Shown here piece by piece: positions 18,931 to 27,688 of a DNA stretch of 64,000 bases. Under the pieces are notes generated by a model. It was not told where the DNA came from and ran no database searches. It was given only the letters and a program-made list of their open reading frames with translations. The DNA is from Stakelama pacifica (lineage in GTDB: Bacteria; Pseudomonadota; Alphaproteobacteria; Sphingomonadales; Sphingomonadaceae). Position 1 is the stretch's first letter, and each line of letters starts with the position of its first letter. The position numbers and the translations under genes were made by a program. The stretch lies in contig NZ_SNWD01000001.1 in the NCBI RefSeq assembly GCF_004361835.1, positions 62,001 to 126,000 of the forward strand, read 5' to 3'.

Positions 18931-20369
18931 TGCGCACCTTGTTGCTTCTGTCGCTGGCATTGTGCGCCCCTGCTGCGTTGTCGGCGCAAACGGTCGAACC
19001 GCTGCCGCGATCCCCGGCCGAGCGCACCGATATGTTGACGCTGCAAGAGGTGCTGCGCTCGTCCGCGCGCATGTCGCCGCAGATTATTGAGGCGCTGGCA
19101 AAGGTGCGCAAGGCGGACGGCGCCGCGCTGACCGCCGAAGGGGCGTTCGACACCGTTTTCGATGTCGACGGCAAAAGCCGCGTGCTCGGCTATTATGACG
19201 GGACGATCATCGAAGGGCGTGCAAAGCGTCCGCTAACCGATAATGGCGGCTATACCTATGGCGGCTATCGCGTCTCGCGTGGTGAATTCCCGGTCTATGA
19301 GAATGAGAATTACACCAATCAGCTGGGCGAGATTAAGATCGGCGGTCTTTATTCGCTGCTGCGCGACCGGCTGATTGATGAACGCCGGTCGGGCCGCGCG
19401 CTTGCCGCGCAGGATATCGACATTGCCCGGTTCGAAGCGCAGGCCGCCGCGATCGGTGTGCAGAGTCGCGCGATCGATGCCTATCAGAGCTGGGTCGCGG
19501 CGGGGCTTCGTCTGCACGTCTATCAGGAGCTGCTCGACCTTGCCGAAAGCAGGCGCAGCGGCATCCGGCGGCAGGTCGAACTGGGCGCGCGGCCCGATAT
19601 TCTGCTGGTCGAAAATGAGCAGAATCTGATTCGCCGCCGTGCGCTCGTCGCTCAGGCTGAGCAGAATTTCGCCATAGCTGCCAATAAGCTGTCGCTTTAT
19701 TATCGCGACGCATCGGGCAATCCGGTCGTGGTCGGCCCGGAGCGGCTGCCCGGTGATGCCAGCGCGCTGGCGCCGCTTGCTCCCGATCCGCGATTTCTGG
19801 TCGAGGAGCGTCCCGATGTGCAGACGCTGCTCGCACAGATCGACCAGTCGATGCTCCGTCTTGCCGTGGCCGAAAATGCACTGAAGCCGCGGCTCGACCT
19901 TAGCGGCACAGTGGGCAAGGATTTCGGCGCGATCGGTCCGGGCGGGAGCAGCCGGACTCCGCTGGAGGCGATTGTCGGCGTGCATTTTTCGGTGCCGCTG
20001 CAAAACCGCGCCGCGCGTGGAAAGATCGCGCAGGCTCAGGCGGAGATCGACGCGCTTACCGCGCGGCAGCGCTATCTGACCGATCAGATTCGTACTGAGG
20101 TGCAGAGCCTGAATATCGCGGTCGACGGTGCCGAAAAGCTGGCCGGGATCGCAGAGCGCGAACGCGACCTTGCCCGCCGGCTTGCCGCTGCCGAACGGCG
20201 CAGGTTCGAACTGGGGTCAAGCGACTTCTTCCTCGTCAATCAGCGCGAGGAAACCGCCGCTGATGCGCAAATCCGGCTGATCGAAGCGCAGGCCCGCATT
20301 GCCGGGGCGAAGGCCGAACTGTCCGCCGCCACCGCTGACGAGCGCGCGCTCGGACTGGAGGAACGATAG
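18930..20369 (+). CDS. TolC-like outer membrane protein of the exporter-like operon
   Basis: The 479-residue precursor has a signal peptide ending ALSA at residue 19. Two OEP domains with long helices follow (VELGARPDILLVENEQNLIR; LAAAERRRFELGSSDFFLVN). The start ATG shares its A with the HlyD stop codon; a GTG one codon earlier is less likely. It is distinct from the TolC gene at 5256, so the locus has its own outer-membrane partner. A Tyr/Gly-rich insert around residues 90-120 (GGYTYGGYRVSRGEF) is unusual and may line the periplasmic region. Confidence 0.88.
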   Translation: MRTLLLLSLALCAPAALSAQTVEPLPRSPAERTDMLTLQEVLRSSARMSPQIIEALAKVRKADGAALTAEGAFDTVFDVDGKSRVLGYYDGTIIEGRAKRPLTDNGGYTYGGYRVSRGEFPVYENENYTNQLGEIKIGGLYSLLRDRLIDERRSGRALAAQDIDIARFEAQAAAIGVQSRAIDAYQSWVAAGLRLHVYQELLDLAESRRSGIRRQVELGARPDILLVENEQNLIRRRALVAQAEQNFAIAANKLSLYYRDASGNPVVVGPERLPGDASALAPLAPDPRFLVEERPDVQTLLAQIDQSMLRLAVAENALKPRLDLSGTVGKDFGAIGPGGSSRTPLEAIVGVHFSVPLQNRAARGKIAQAQAEIDALTARQRYLTDQIRTEVQSLNIAVDGAEKLAGIAERERDLARRLAAAERRRFELGSSDFFLVNQREETAADAQIRLIEAQARIAGAKAELSAATADERALGLEER

Positions 20370-20388
20370 GGACCGGCGCTCAGGACGA

Positions 20389-20604
20389 TCAATCGACGCG
20401 ATCGCTGACCGAATCGATCAGCCGCCCGCCCGCCATGAACACCGCGACGGGGCAGGCTGCGAACATGATCCAGCCGGGATAGCCGGGCATTTGTTCCACA
20501 TAATGCAACCCGCGTTCGACCGCGCCGGTGGCGAGCCCGTAAATGACCAGATAGGCCTCGAACTTGGTCTTGATGACGAAGAGGCGTTTGATGCGGGTCC
20601 ACAT
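20389..20604 (-). CDS. Small inner-membrane protein, 71 aa
   Basis: The product begins MWTRIKRLFVIKTKFEAYLV and has a hydrophobic C-terminal helix (PGWIMFAACPVAVFMAGG). A positively charged N-terminus suggests the N-in orientation. It is on the same strand as the arginine succinyltransferase genes, 66 bp after astB. It resembles conserved small sphingomonad membrane proteins of unknown function. A frame with sensible codon use and a clean start supports a real gene. Confidence 0.65.
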   Translation of the reverse strand: MWTRIKRLFVIKTKFEAYLVIYGLATGAVERGLHYVEQMPGYPGWIMFAACPVAVFMAGGRLIDSVSDRVD

Positions 20605-20670
20605 GGCCCGAACCCAAGCAAGGTCCGGGCCAGGGGCGGAAATAAGGGCTATGTCCGCCGCGACAAGTGG

Positions 20671-21927
20671 TTAACTGTCAAGTAACCCGACAAGGTCGAG
20701 CGTTTCGAGCAGCGTGCGATGCGCCCGTTCGATATCGGCGATGAGCGCAGGGTCGCCGATCGAATCATGGTCGATCGCTTCGGGCCAATGCGCCTCGACC
20801 ACCTTCGCGATCGCGTCGAGCTTTTCGTCATCGACCAGAAAGCGCGGATCAATCGTCGCGGGATCGGCGACGACGCGCAGCCGCAAACAGGCGGGGCCGC
20901 CGCCATTCGTCATCGACTGGCGGACATCGACGACCTCCAGCCTTCGGATCGGGCCGTTGCCGGCGACCATTTCCTGAAGCCAGTTCCACACATTGGTGAG
21001 CTCGCGCGCTTCTGCCGGAAGGACCAGCGCCATGCCGCCTTCAGGCAGGCTCACCAGCTGCGCATTGAAGAGATAGGAAGCAACGGCTTCGCGCAGCGAC
21101 ACCCGGTCGGCGGGCACTTCGACGACCTGAACACCGGGCATTTTCTCGTATAGCGCGACCTGAAACTCGGCTGGTTTCGCAAAGGCGAGCTGATGGGTGA
21201 AAAGGACATTTTCGTTGGCGACCGCCACCACGTCATTGTGGAACGCGCCAGCCGCAATGGCTTCCTCGGACTGCTGGACAAAGATCGTCTGATCGGGGTT
21301 CAGCCGATGCGCGCGCGCAATCGCTTCGCTGGCTTCGCGATGCTGGCGCGCAGGGAAGGGGCCGCCCGATACGCCGTACACGAAGATTTCGACGCCCGGC
21401 CGGCCATGCTGCGGACACAGCCGCATATGGTTGGCCGCGCCCTCATCGCCAAAGGGTGCCGGAACGGGGTCGTGCACCGCAAAGGCGGGATTGGCGAAGG
21501 CGAGGCGAAGCTGCGCCAGCGTGAAGGGCCATTCATGGCTGCGATGCGGCATGGTGACGAGATTGGCGGGCGTCAGATGGCACCGGCCGTCCAGCGTGTC
21601 CGGGGCAGGGGACACCGTCGCCGCATTCGCTGCCCACATCGATGACGCGGAGAGCGCCTGTGCTTTCAGATGCGGCGGCGCATCGGCATAATTGGTGGCA
21701 AGCGAGGCGAGCCAGCGATGATCGGGACGCGGCTGCGGCACGAAAATGCCCTGAGAAAGGCCGAGCGCGAGATTGGCGCGCATCTTGCCCACCCCCTCCA
21801 GCGCGGCGGCGCGCGGTGATGAGGGGCGACCGCGATTGGTCGTCGCGGCCAGATTGCCGAGGCTCAGCCCCGCATAATTATGGCTGGGGCCGATCAGGCC
21901 GTCGAAATTGATTTCCATCAGCGCCAT
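20671..21927 (-). CDS. astB: N-succinylarginine dihydrolase
   Basis: The 418-residue cytosolic enzyme hydrolyses succinylarginine to succinylornithine, ammonia and CO2, the second step of the arginine succinyltransferase pathway. The N-terminus EINFDGLIGPSHNYAGLSLG is diagnostic. The likely catalytic residues are His230 (AGAFHNDV) and Cys347 (NGGGPACLRL). I chose the ATG at 21927, which leaves a 4-bp gap after astA. It is part of an operon in the order M20 hydrolase, astA, astB. Confidence 0.95.
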   Translation of the reverse strand: MALMEINFDGLIGPSHNYAGLSLGNLAATTNRGRPSSPRAAALEGVGKMRANLALGLSQGIFVPQPRPDHRWLASLATNYADAPPHLKAQALSASSMWAANAATVSPAPDTLDGRCHLTPANLVTMPHRSHEWPFTLAQLRLAFANPAFAVHDPVPAPFGDEGAANHMRLCPQHGRPGVEIFVYGVSGGPFPARQHREASEAIARAHRLNPDQTIFVQQSEEAIAAGAFHNDVVAVANENVLFTHQLAFAKPAEFQVALYEKMPGVQVVEVPADRVSLREAVASYLFNAQLVSLPEGGMALVLPAEARELTNVWNWLQEMVAGNGPIRRLEVVDVRQSMTNGGGPACLRLRVVADPATIDPRFLVDDEKLDAIAKVVEAHWPEAIDHDSIGDPALIADIERAHRTLLETLDLVGLLDS

Positions 21928-21931
21928 AAGA

Positions 21932-22945
21932 TCACCGTTCGATATAAGAGAGCGTGTCACCGGCCGCGACGCCCAGCGCCTGCGCCCCGGCGACGTCGAG
22001 CGTGATTGCGCCGTCGTCCTCGGCCGAGACCCGGCCATATGCGGCACGGAAATCGGTCAGCCTGCCGGTGGCGAGCAACACGTCCTCGCTGCCCTCCCCG
22101 ATATGCGCAATTTCTGCATCGCGCGCATTTTCGATGGTACGGACGCGATCGGTCGGCGCGATCATGGTCGGGCCGCCGTCGAAAATATCGACATATTTCT
22201 CATACTGAAATCCTTCGCGCTCCAGCATCCGCATCGCGGCGCGACCGGTGGGATGGGGCAGGCCGATCACCTGCCGCGCGCTGTCGGGCAGCATCGCGAT
22301 ATAGATCGGATGTTTGGGCATCAGATCGGCGATGAACTGATTGCCGTGCACGGCATTGAATTCGTCGGCTTCCTGAAAGCTCATGCCGAAAAACCGCCCG
22401 GCGACCCCGTCCCAGAAGGGCGATCCGCCGCCTTCATCGATGATCCCGCGAAGCTCGGCGAGCACCCGGTCGGCGAAGCGGGCGCGATGCGCGCGGATGA
22501 AGAGATAGCGGCTGCGCGCGAGCAGCATGCCCAGCCCCCCGGCACGTTCATTGGGGTGGAGGAACAGGCCGCCGACCTCGGAACAGCCTTCCAGATCATT
22601 GGTCAGGTTGAGCAGTTCGGCGCGAAAGGTGCGGCCCAGCTCCTCGCTATGTTTGGTCAGTGTGCCGATGCGATAGCTGTAAAAGGGCCAGCGCTGCCCT
22701 ACCTGGGTGAAAATCTGGCACGTGCCGCGCACCTCGCCGGTTTCGATATTTTCGAGGACGAGGACGAACAGTTCGTCCTCGATCCCGTCATCGGTGCGGG
22801 CAAAGGCGGCCTCGCTGCGCGTCAGCTTGCCGCGAAGTGCGTCGCGGTCGGGCGGCAGGTTGGTGAACCCCCCGCCGGTCAGCTTCGCCATTTCATACAG
22901 ATATTGCAGATCGTCCTGCCGCGCGGCGCGAATGCGAAAGCTCAT
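21932..22945 (-). CDS. astA: Arginine N-succinyltransferase
   Basis: The 337-residue enzyme transfers succinyl from succinyl-CoA to arginine, the first step of arginine catabolism by the AST route. The N-terminus FRIRAARQDDLQYLYEMAKL and the GNAT-like segment with LFLHPNERAGGLGMLLARSR (acyl-CoA binding) match the family. Its start overlaps the stop of the upstream M20 hydrolase gene. It is adjacent to astB. The later steps (AstC, AstD, AstE) are not encoded in the window. Confidence 0.95.
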   Translation of the reverse strand: MSFRIRAARQDDLQYLYEMAKLTGGGFTNLPPDRDALRGKLTRSEAAFARTDDGIEDELFVLVLENIETGEVRGTCQIFTQVGQRWPFYSYRIGTLTKHSEELGRTFRAELLNLTNDLEGCSEVGGLFLHPNERAGGLGMLLARSRYLFIRAHRARFADRVLAELRGIIDEGGGSPFWDGVAGRFFGMSFQEADEFNAVHGNQFIADLMPKHPIYIAMLPDSARQVIGLPHPTGRAAMRMLEREGFQYEKYVDIFDGGPTMIAPTDRVRTIENARDAEIAHIGEGSEDVLLATGRLTDFRAAYGRVSAEDDGAITLDVAGAQALGVAAGDTLSYIER

Positions 22946-24147
22946 AGCTGCCCCCGTTCGGCAATGCGCAACATGGTGACGGCGGAAAGCGCCGCGCGTT
23001 CGTTCAGGCTTTCGGGGATCATGAACTCTTCCGAAGAGTGAATGGCGCCGCCGCGAACGCCCATGGTGTCGACCACAGGAACCCCGCAAGCAGCGATATT
23101 GTTGCCGTCGCACACCCCGCCGGTGGCTTTCCACGCGACCGGGATCGAAAGATCCTGGCCGACCTGTTTGACCAGCCCGAACAGCCGCTCCGCCCCCGCA
23201 TCGATCGGTTTGGGCGGGCGGTTGAAGCCGCCATGGACATGGATGCGGACATCGTGGCGCGTCTCCGCTTCGCCGACGATCCGGTCGATAAAGCCTTTGG
23301 CGCGTTCGATCTCCGCCTCGGCTCGCGGGCGGAAATTGACGCGCAGCACGGCAAGGTCGGGGACGACATTGTTCGGTCCGCCGCCGTCGATCCGGGCGGG
23401 ATTGACCGAAAGCTCAGGCCCCTTTTCCGCCATCAGCCGAACGGCGATGTCGGCGGCAGCGACGATAGCATTGCGGCCGTCATCGGGATTGCGTCCGGCA
23501 TGCGCGCTCTTGCCATGCACCACGATCGAGAAATTGCCGGTCCCGCCGCGCGCTCCGGCAAGCGTGCCGTCGGGAAGCGCAGGCTCATAGGTCAGCGCCG
23601 CGACCTTGTTCTTCGCCGAACGGGCAAGCAGCGCGGCGGAGGAGAAGGAGCCCGTTTCCTCGTCCGAATTGATCACCACTTCATAGCCGATCCGATCGGC
23701 GAGCGAGGTCGCCTCGACCGATTTCAGCGCGGCGAGCAGCAGCGCAAGCCCCCCCTTCATGTCGGCAGCGCCCGGTGCGTTCAGACTGCCGTCATCCAGC
23801 CAGCGGCTGTCCTGAAAGGGATGGTCGACCTGAAACACCGTGTCCATATGGCCGGTGAACAGCATCTGCACCGGGGCGTCGGGGCGCACAGTCAGGTGGA
23901 GATGCCGGCCATGGTCGAGCGGGTGACTTTCCCCCGCAACATCGACTGAGTCATGCGGGTCGGGTTCGACCAGCTCGACCTCCCCCGGCAAGGCCGAAAA
24001 GGCATCGCTCAGCATACGCGCCATCGTTGCCAGCCCGTCGATATTGCGGGTGCCGCTGTTCACCGCGACCCATTTTTCGACATTCGCCAGCATCGGTTCA
24101 TCCGCGATTCGTTCGATCGCGATAGTTTCATCTTTTGAAAGCGTCAT
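22942..24147 (-). CDS. M20-family metallohydrolase in the arginine catabolic operon
   Basis: The 401-residue dizinc amidohydrolase has the expected ligands: H100 and D102 (TGHMDT), D129 (GAADMKGG), E163/E164 (SDEETGS) and a C-terminal His in AIHSSEEF. A dimerisation domain lies in the middle. It resembles carboxypeptidase G2-like deacylases. It overlaps astA by 4 bp and is the first gene of the operon. AstE is not encoded nearby, so hydrolysis of an N-succinyl amino acid, perhaps succinylglutamate, is an attractive but unproven role. Confidence 0.87.
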   Translation of the reverse strand: MTLSKDETIAIERIADEPMLANVEKWVAVNSGTRNIDGLATMARMLSDAFSALPGEVELVEPDPHDSVDVAGESHPLDHGRHLHLTVRPDAPVQMLFTGHMDTVFQVDHPFQDSRWLDDGSLNAPGAADMKGGLALLLAALKSVEATSLADRIGYEVVINSDEETGSFSSAALLARSAKNKVAALTYEPALPDGTLAGARGGTGNFSIVVHGKSAHAGRNPDDGRNAIVAAADIAVRLMAEKGPELSVNPARIDGGGPNNVVPDLAVLRVNFRPRAEAEIERAKGFIDRIVGEAETRHDVRIHVHGGFNRPPKPIDAGAERLFGLVKQVGQDLSIPVAWKATGGVCDGNNIAACGVPVVDTMGVRGGAIHSSEEFMIPESLNERAALSAVTMLRIAERGQL

Positions 24148-24185
24148 GGGCCGGGTGTAACCCCAAGGCGCGACGGGGTGAAGGG

Positions 24186-25106
24186 TCAGAACTCGTAGAC
24201 GACCGATGCGCGGCTGATCGTATCCATCGACTGCACCTTGTCGCGCGGCTGGCTCTCATACTGAATCTGATAAGAAAGCTGGCCCGATACCGGTCCGAAC
24301 AGTTTCGCGTTCAGGCCGGTGTTGGTCGAAACCGTGCTGTTGCCGCGCTGAAGATAGCCCGATGCGTCCTGCGAAAAGGAAACCGCCGGGCTCAGTTTCC
24401 AGCGAAAGCTGGCCGAACCGCGCAGCGCCGGGCTGCTGTCCAGACCCTCGGTCACATAATCGGTGCGGCGATAGGCGGGGCCGAGTTCGAGATCGAGACT
24501 CATCCCCGGCCGGTTGATCGCCGAATAACCAGCACCGGTCGATGCCGAATAGCGATTGTCATAGCCGAGGAAATGATCGCTTTCATACTGAAACGCGCCA
24601 TAAATATAGAGGTCGTCGTGCAGCTTGTAGTTCGGCTCATAGGCGGCGAGATAATGGCGACGCGTGGTGGTGCCGGCGCTGCGCTGATAATCGGCGACGA
24701 GCTTCAGCCGGTGACGCCAGTCAAGCCCTTCGCGCGTCAGATTGGCCTGGCCGCTGAGGCCGGTATTGTTGGTATTGCCGGTGGTGAAATAGCCGCCGAT
24801 CTGCACCGATCCTTTGACCAGTTCGAAGAAATCGGCCTCTTTCAGATGCTTTTTGCGCTGTGCGGTGCGTGCCGATTTCCAGTCGCTGACGAGTTTGTTG
24901 ATCTCATCGGCGCTGTCGGGATCGGCGAGGCTCGCATATTTGGCAACCGTATTCACTTCTCCCTCATTCCCCGAATCCATCGCGGCGCTCAGCATCGCCT
25001 GAATCCGCGGAGAGATCGGCAATGGTTCGGGCGGCAATGCCGCCTGAGCCGAGGCGATGGCGGGAAACCCGGCAAGGGCAATCAGAAAGGAGAAAAAAGT
25101 ACGCAC
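24186..25106 (-). CDS. DUF481 outer-membrane beta-barrel protein
   Basis: The 306-residue precursor starts at a GTG and has a signal peptide ending IASAQA around residue 22. A helical segment with charged residues is followed by a beta-barrel domain starting near GSVQIGGYFTTGNTNNTG, the DUF481/YdiY hallmark. Alternating aromatic strands run to the C-terminal VVYEF, whose final Phe is an outer-membrane assembly signal. The family role is poorly known. It lies 38 bp downstream of the M20 hydrolase start on the same strand. Confidence 0.85.
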   Translation of the reverse strand: MRTFFSFLIALAGFPAIASAQAALPPEPLPISPRIQAMLSAAMDSGNEGEVNTVAKYASLADPDSADEINKLVSDWKSARTAQRKKHLKEADFFELVKGSVQIGGYFTTGNTNNTGLSGQANLTREGLDWRHRLKLVADYQRSAGTTTRRHYLAAYEPNYKLHDDLYIYGAFQYESDHFLGYDNRYSASTGAGYSAINRPGMSLDLELGPAYRRTDYVTEGLDSSPALRGSASFRWKLSPAVSFSQDASGYLQRGNSTVSTNTGLNAKLFGPVSGQLSYQIQYESQPRDKVQSMDTISRASVVYEF

Positions 25107-25165
25107 GGCGAAACTATTAAGTCCGGTTTAAGGCGATTTGAAGGACGCCGTTTCGCAAGGCGGCG

Positions 25166-25657
25166 CTATCCGCCGATCCGGGATAGCGGTTCGTCGAAAA
25201 GTTCGAACAGTCGGCGATACAGGTCGCGCTTGAACGTCACGATCGCTTCCGGCACCTCGCTCGGTTCGGCCCAGCGCCATGCGCGAAATTCGGGATGTTC
25301 GGTCTGAATATCGATATCGCTGTCCTCGCCGGTGAAGCGGAACAGGAACCAATGCTGCCGCTGACCGCGATATTTGCCGCCCCAGATCTTTCCTACCAGC
25401 TCAGGCGGAAGGTCATAATAAAGCTCCTCGCCCGCATCGGCGATGAATTCGACCTTCTCGGGGGCGATACCGGTTTCCTCCCGCAATTCGCGAAGCGCGG
25501 TGTCGCGGGGACGTTCGCCCGGATCGATCCCGCCCTGCGGCATTTGCCACGCCTCCAGCGTCGAATCGAGCCGCTGTCCGACAAAGATATTGCCATGCCG
25601 GTTCACCAGCATCACGCCCGCACATGGGCGATAGGGAAGGTCTTTGGGGTCGGTCAT
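25166..25657 (-). CDS. rppH: RNA pyrophosphohydrolase (Nudix)
   Basis: The 163-residue enzyme removes pyrophosphate from the 5' end of primary transcripts, which opens them to RNase E decay. The Nudix box is complete: [20 protein letters not shown] followed by TGI (about residues 42-64). The N-terminal [20 protein letters not shown] and the downstream [13 protein letters not shown] fit RppH. It overlaps the upstream alpha/beta hydrolase gene by 4 bp (ATGA), so the two are co-translated. Confidence 0.93.
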   Translation of the reverse strand: MTDPKDLPYRPCAGVMLVNRHGNIFVGQRLDSTLEAWQMPQGGIDPGERPRDTALRELREETGIAPEKVEFIADAGEELYYDLPPELVGKIWGGKYRGQRQHWFLFRFTGEDSDIDIQTEHPEFRAWRWAEPSEVPEAIVTFKRDLYRRLFELFDEPLSRIGG

Positions 25658-26628
25658 CGTGCAGCCTGTTCCATGACGCGCTCACCCTCAGCCTCGGCGA
25701 GCATCTGTTTGAGTGCGAGCAGCGCGCTTCGATAATCGCTCTGGCTCGACGGGATCGCCTTTCGCAGCGTGATGAAGCCGTGGATATTGCCCTTCGCCTC
25801 GCGATAGGCGGTAGGGATGCCCGCCTCGATCAGCGCGGCGGCATAGGCTCTGCCCTGATCGCGTAAGGGGTCGAGCCCGGCGGTGAGCACCAAAGCGGGC
25901 GGAAGCCCCTCAATGCTGCCCTGCATCGGCGATCCGCGCGGATCGTTCACATCGGCCTGATAGGCGCGGTCGAACCAGCGCATCGAATCGCGGGTGAGCA
26001 GATAGCCCTCGGCAAATTCGCGGAAGGAAGGATATTCCTTGGCCATATCGGCGGCGGGATAGATGGGGAATTGCGCGATCACCGGAACGGCGGCCGGGAC
26101 ATCGCGAAGCGCCATCGCGGTGATGATGGTGAGCGAACCGCCCGCGCTGTCGCCGCTCAGCACCAGTCCGGTGACCGATCGGCCAAGCGCTTCAGGGCTG
26201 CCCGCGACCCAGCGCGCCGCTGCCTCGCAATCGTCCGGGGCGGCGGGCCAGCGATGTTCGGGCGCGAGCCGATAGTCGATCGAAATCACCGGCAGGTCGA
26301 GCGTGCGCGCCATCTCCGCACAGGCGGGTGCATGGGTGTCGATATCGCCGATGACGAACCCGCCGCCATGGAAGAATACGACCGCCGGGCCGGGTACGCG
26401 CTCCGCACGCGCATCGAACAGCTGCGCGCGAAGCTCGCCGGCAGGGCCGGGCAGGGTCAGGTCGCGGACCACCGCCAGTTCGCCCGTCGGCAGATCGGCC
26501 AGGTCGCGCATGCCCAGATATTGCTTGCGCGCCGCAGGGGCGTCGAGCTCATGCATTTTCGGTGCCGGGACATTTTCGACAAAGTCGAGAAACGTTCGGA
26601 CATCCTGGCGGACAAACGGATCGCTCAA
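25654..26628 (-). CDS. Alpha/beta hydrolase, hormone-sensitive lipase family
   Basis: The 324-residue esterase has the oxyanion-hole motif HGGG at residues 87-90 ([13 protein letters not shown]) and the nucleophile in GDSAGG (Ser161). A DPLRDQG segment supplies the acid and the C-terminal GNIHGF the His. There is no signal peptide, so it is cytosolic. Substrates are probably short-chain esters but cannot be specified. It is the first gene of a two-gene unit with rppH and is divergent from the histone-deacetylase-like gene, with 62 bp between starts. Confidence 0.9.
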   Translation of the reverse strand: MSDPFVRQDVRTFLDFVENVPAPKMHELDAPAARKQYLGMRDLADLPTGELAVVRDLTLPGPAGELRAQLFDARAERVPGPAVVFFHGGGFVIGDIDTHAPACAEMARTLDLPVISIDYRLAPEHRWPAAPDDCEAAARWVAGSPEALGRSVTGLVLSGDSAGGSLTIITAMALRDVPAAVPVIAQFPIYPAADMAKEYPSFREFAEGYLLTRDSMRWFDRAYQADVNDPRGSPMQGSIEGLPPALVLTAGLDPLRDQGRAYAAALIEAGIPTAYREAKGNIHGFITLRKAIPSSQSDYRSALLALKQMLAEAEGERVMEQAAR

Positions 26629-26690
26629 CTGCTTCTCCTGATCTGACGGTCGGCATGGCGAAAGCCGGGCCGGGCCCCTAGATAGGGGCG

Positions 26691-27671
26691 GTGATCGCCA
26701 TCGTCCATCACCCCGATTATGTCGCTCCGGCCCCGGCGCGCAGCACCTATCAATGGAATAAGAACGGCCTGATCCGCGACCTTCTGCATTGTGAAGGTGA
26801 GCGGATCGACTGGCACGAACCGCAAGCCAGCCCTGTCGAATGGCTGGAGGCAGTGCACGACCCCGATTATGTCGCTGAGGTGCTGGAGGAGCGGATGCCG
26901 CCCGAAAAGACCCGGCGCATCGGCTTTCCGGTAACGGCGCAGGTGGCGCGCCGGTCGCAGGCGGTGGCGGGCGGCACCTATCTCGCCGCGCGGATCGCCA
27001 TGGCGCAGGGCTTTGCCGCGAACAGCGCGGGCGGAAGCCATCATGCGCTGCACAGCACGGGAGCGGGATATTGCGTGTTCAATGATCTGGCCGTCGCCGC
27101 GCATCGGATCGCTGAGGAGCGCCTCGCCGAACGCATCCTGATCGTCGATTGCGATGTGCATCAAGGGGACGGTACTGCATCGCTGCTCGCCGGACGATCG
27201 GATATCGCCACCTATTCGATCCATGCCGAGAAGAATTTTCCGGCGCGAAAGGCGCAATCGACACTGGATATCGCCCTGCCGGACGGGACCGGGGATGACG
27301 CGTATCTCGCCGCACTGTCGGACAGCCTGACCCCGATGATCGATATGTTCGCACCCGATCTGATCCTGTATCAGGCGGGCGTCGATCCGTTTGCCGGGGA
27401 CCGGCTGGGGCGGCTGTCGCTGACGCTGGACGGGCTGGTCCGGCGCGACCGTTGGATCGCGCATGCGGCAATTGCGCGCCGGGTGCCGCTGGCGAGCGTG
27501 GTCGGCGGCGGATACGGCATCGACGCGCTGGAAGTCGCGCGCCGCCATGTCGCGACGATCCTCACCCTCGGCAGCGCCTTTGAAAAGCATTGGTTGCAGG
27601 GGGAGAGGGGTTTTCTACCTTTAGGTCGGTCCGGGAGAGGCGTAGAGATTCCCACGATTACAAAAACGTGA
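26691..27671 (+). CDS. Histone deacetylase-like amidohydrolase
   Basis: The 326-residue zinc-dependent deacetylase of the HDAC/AcuC/APAH superfamily starts at a GTG. Catalytic signatures are GGSHHALHSTGAGYCVFND (His117, His118) and DCDVHQGDGT, where Asp155 and His157 are zinc ligands. A later segment PDLILYQAGVDPFAGDRLG supplies the third ligand. Bacterial members deacetylate polyamines or acetyl-lysine; the substrate here is unknown. The gene ends 17 bp before korA, so they may be co-transcribed. The last 20 residues after FEKHW look non-conserved. Confidence 0.88.
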   Translation: MIAIVHHPDYVAPAPARSTYQWNKNGLIRDLLHCEGERIDWHEPQASPVEWLEAVHDPDYVAEVLEERMPPEKTRRIGFPVTAQVARRSQAVAGGTYLAARIAMAQGFAANSAGGSHHALHSTGAGYCVFNDLAVAAHRIAEERLAERILIVDCDVHQGDGTASLLAGRSDIATYSIHAEKNFPARKAQSTLDIALPDGTGDDAYLAALSDSLTPMIDMFAPDLILYQAGVDPFAGDRLGRLSLTLDGLVRRDRWIAHAAIARRVPLASVVGGGYGIDALEVARRHVATILTLGSAFEKHWLQGERGFLPLGRSGRGVEIPTITKT

Positions 27672-27688
27672 CTACAGGAAGATCCGCA

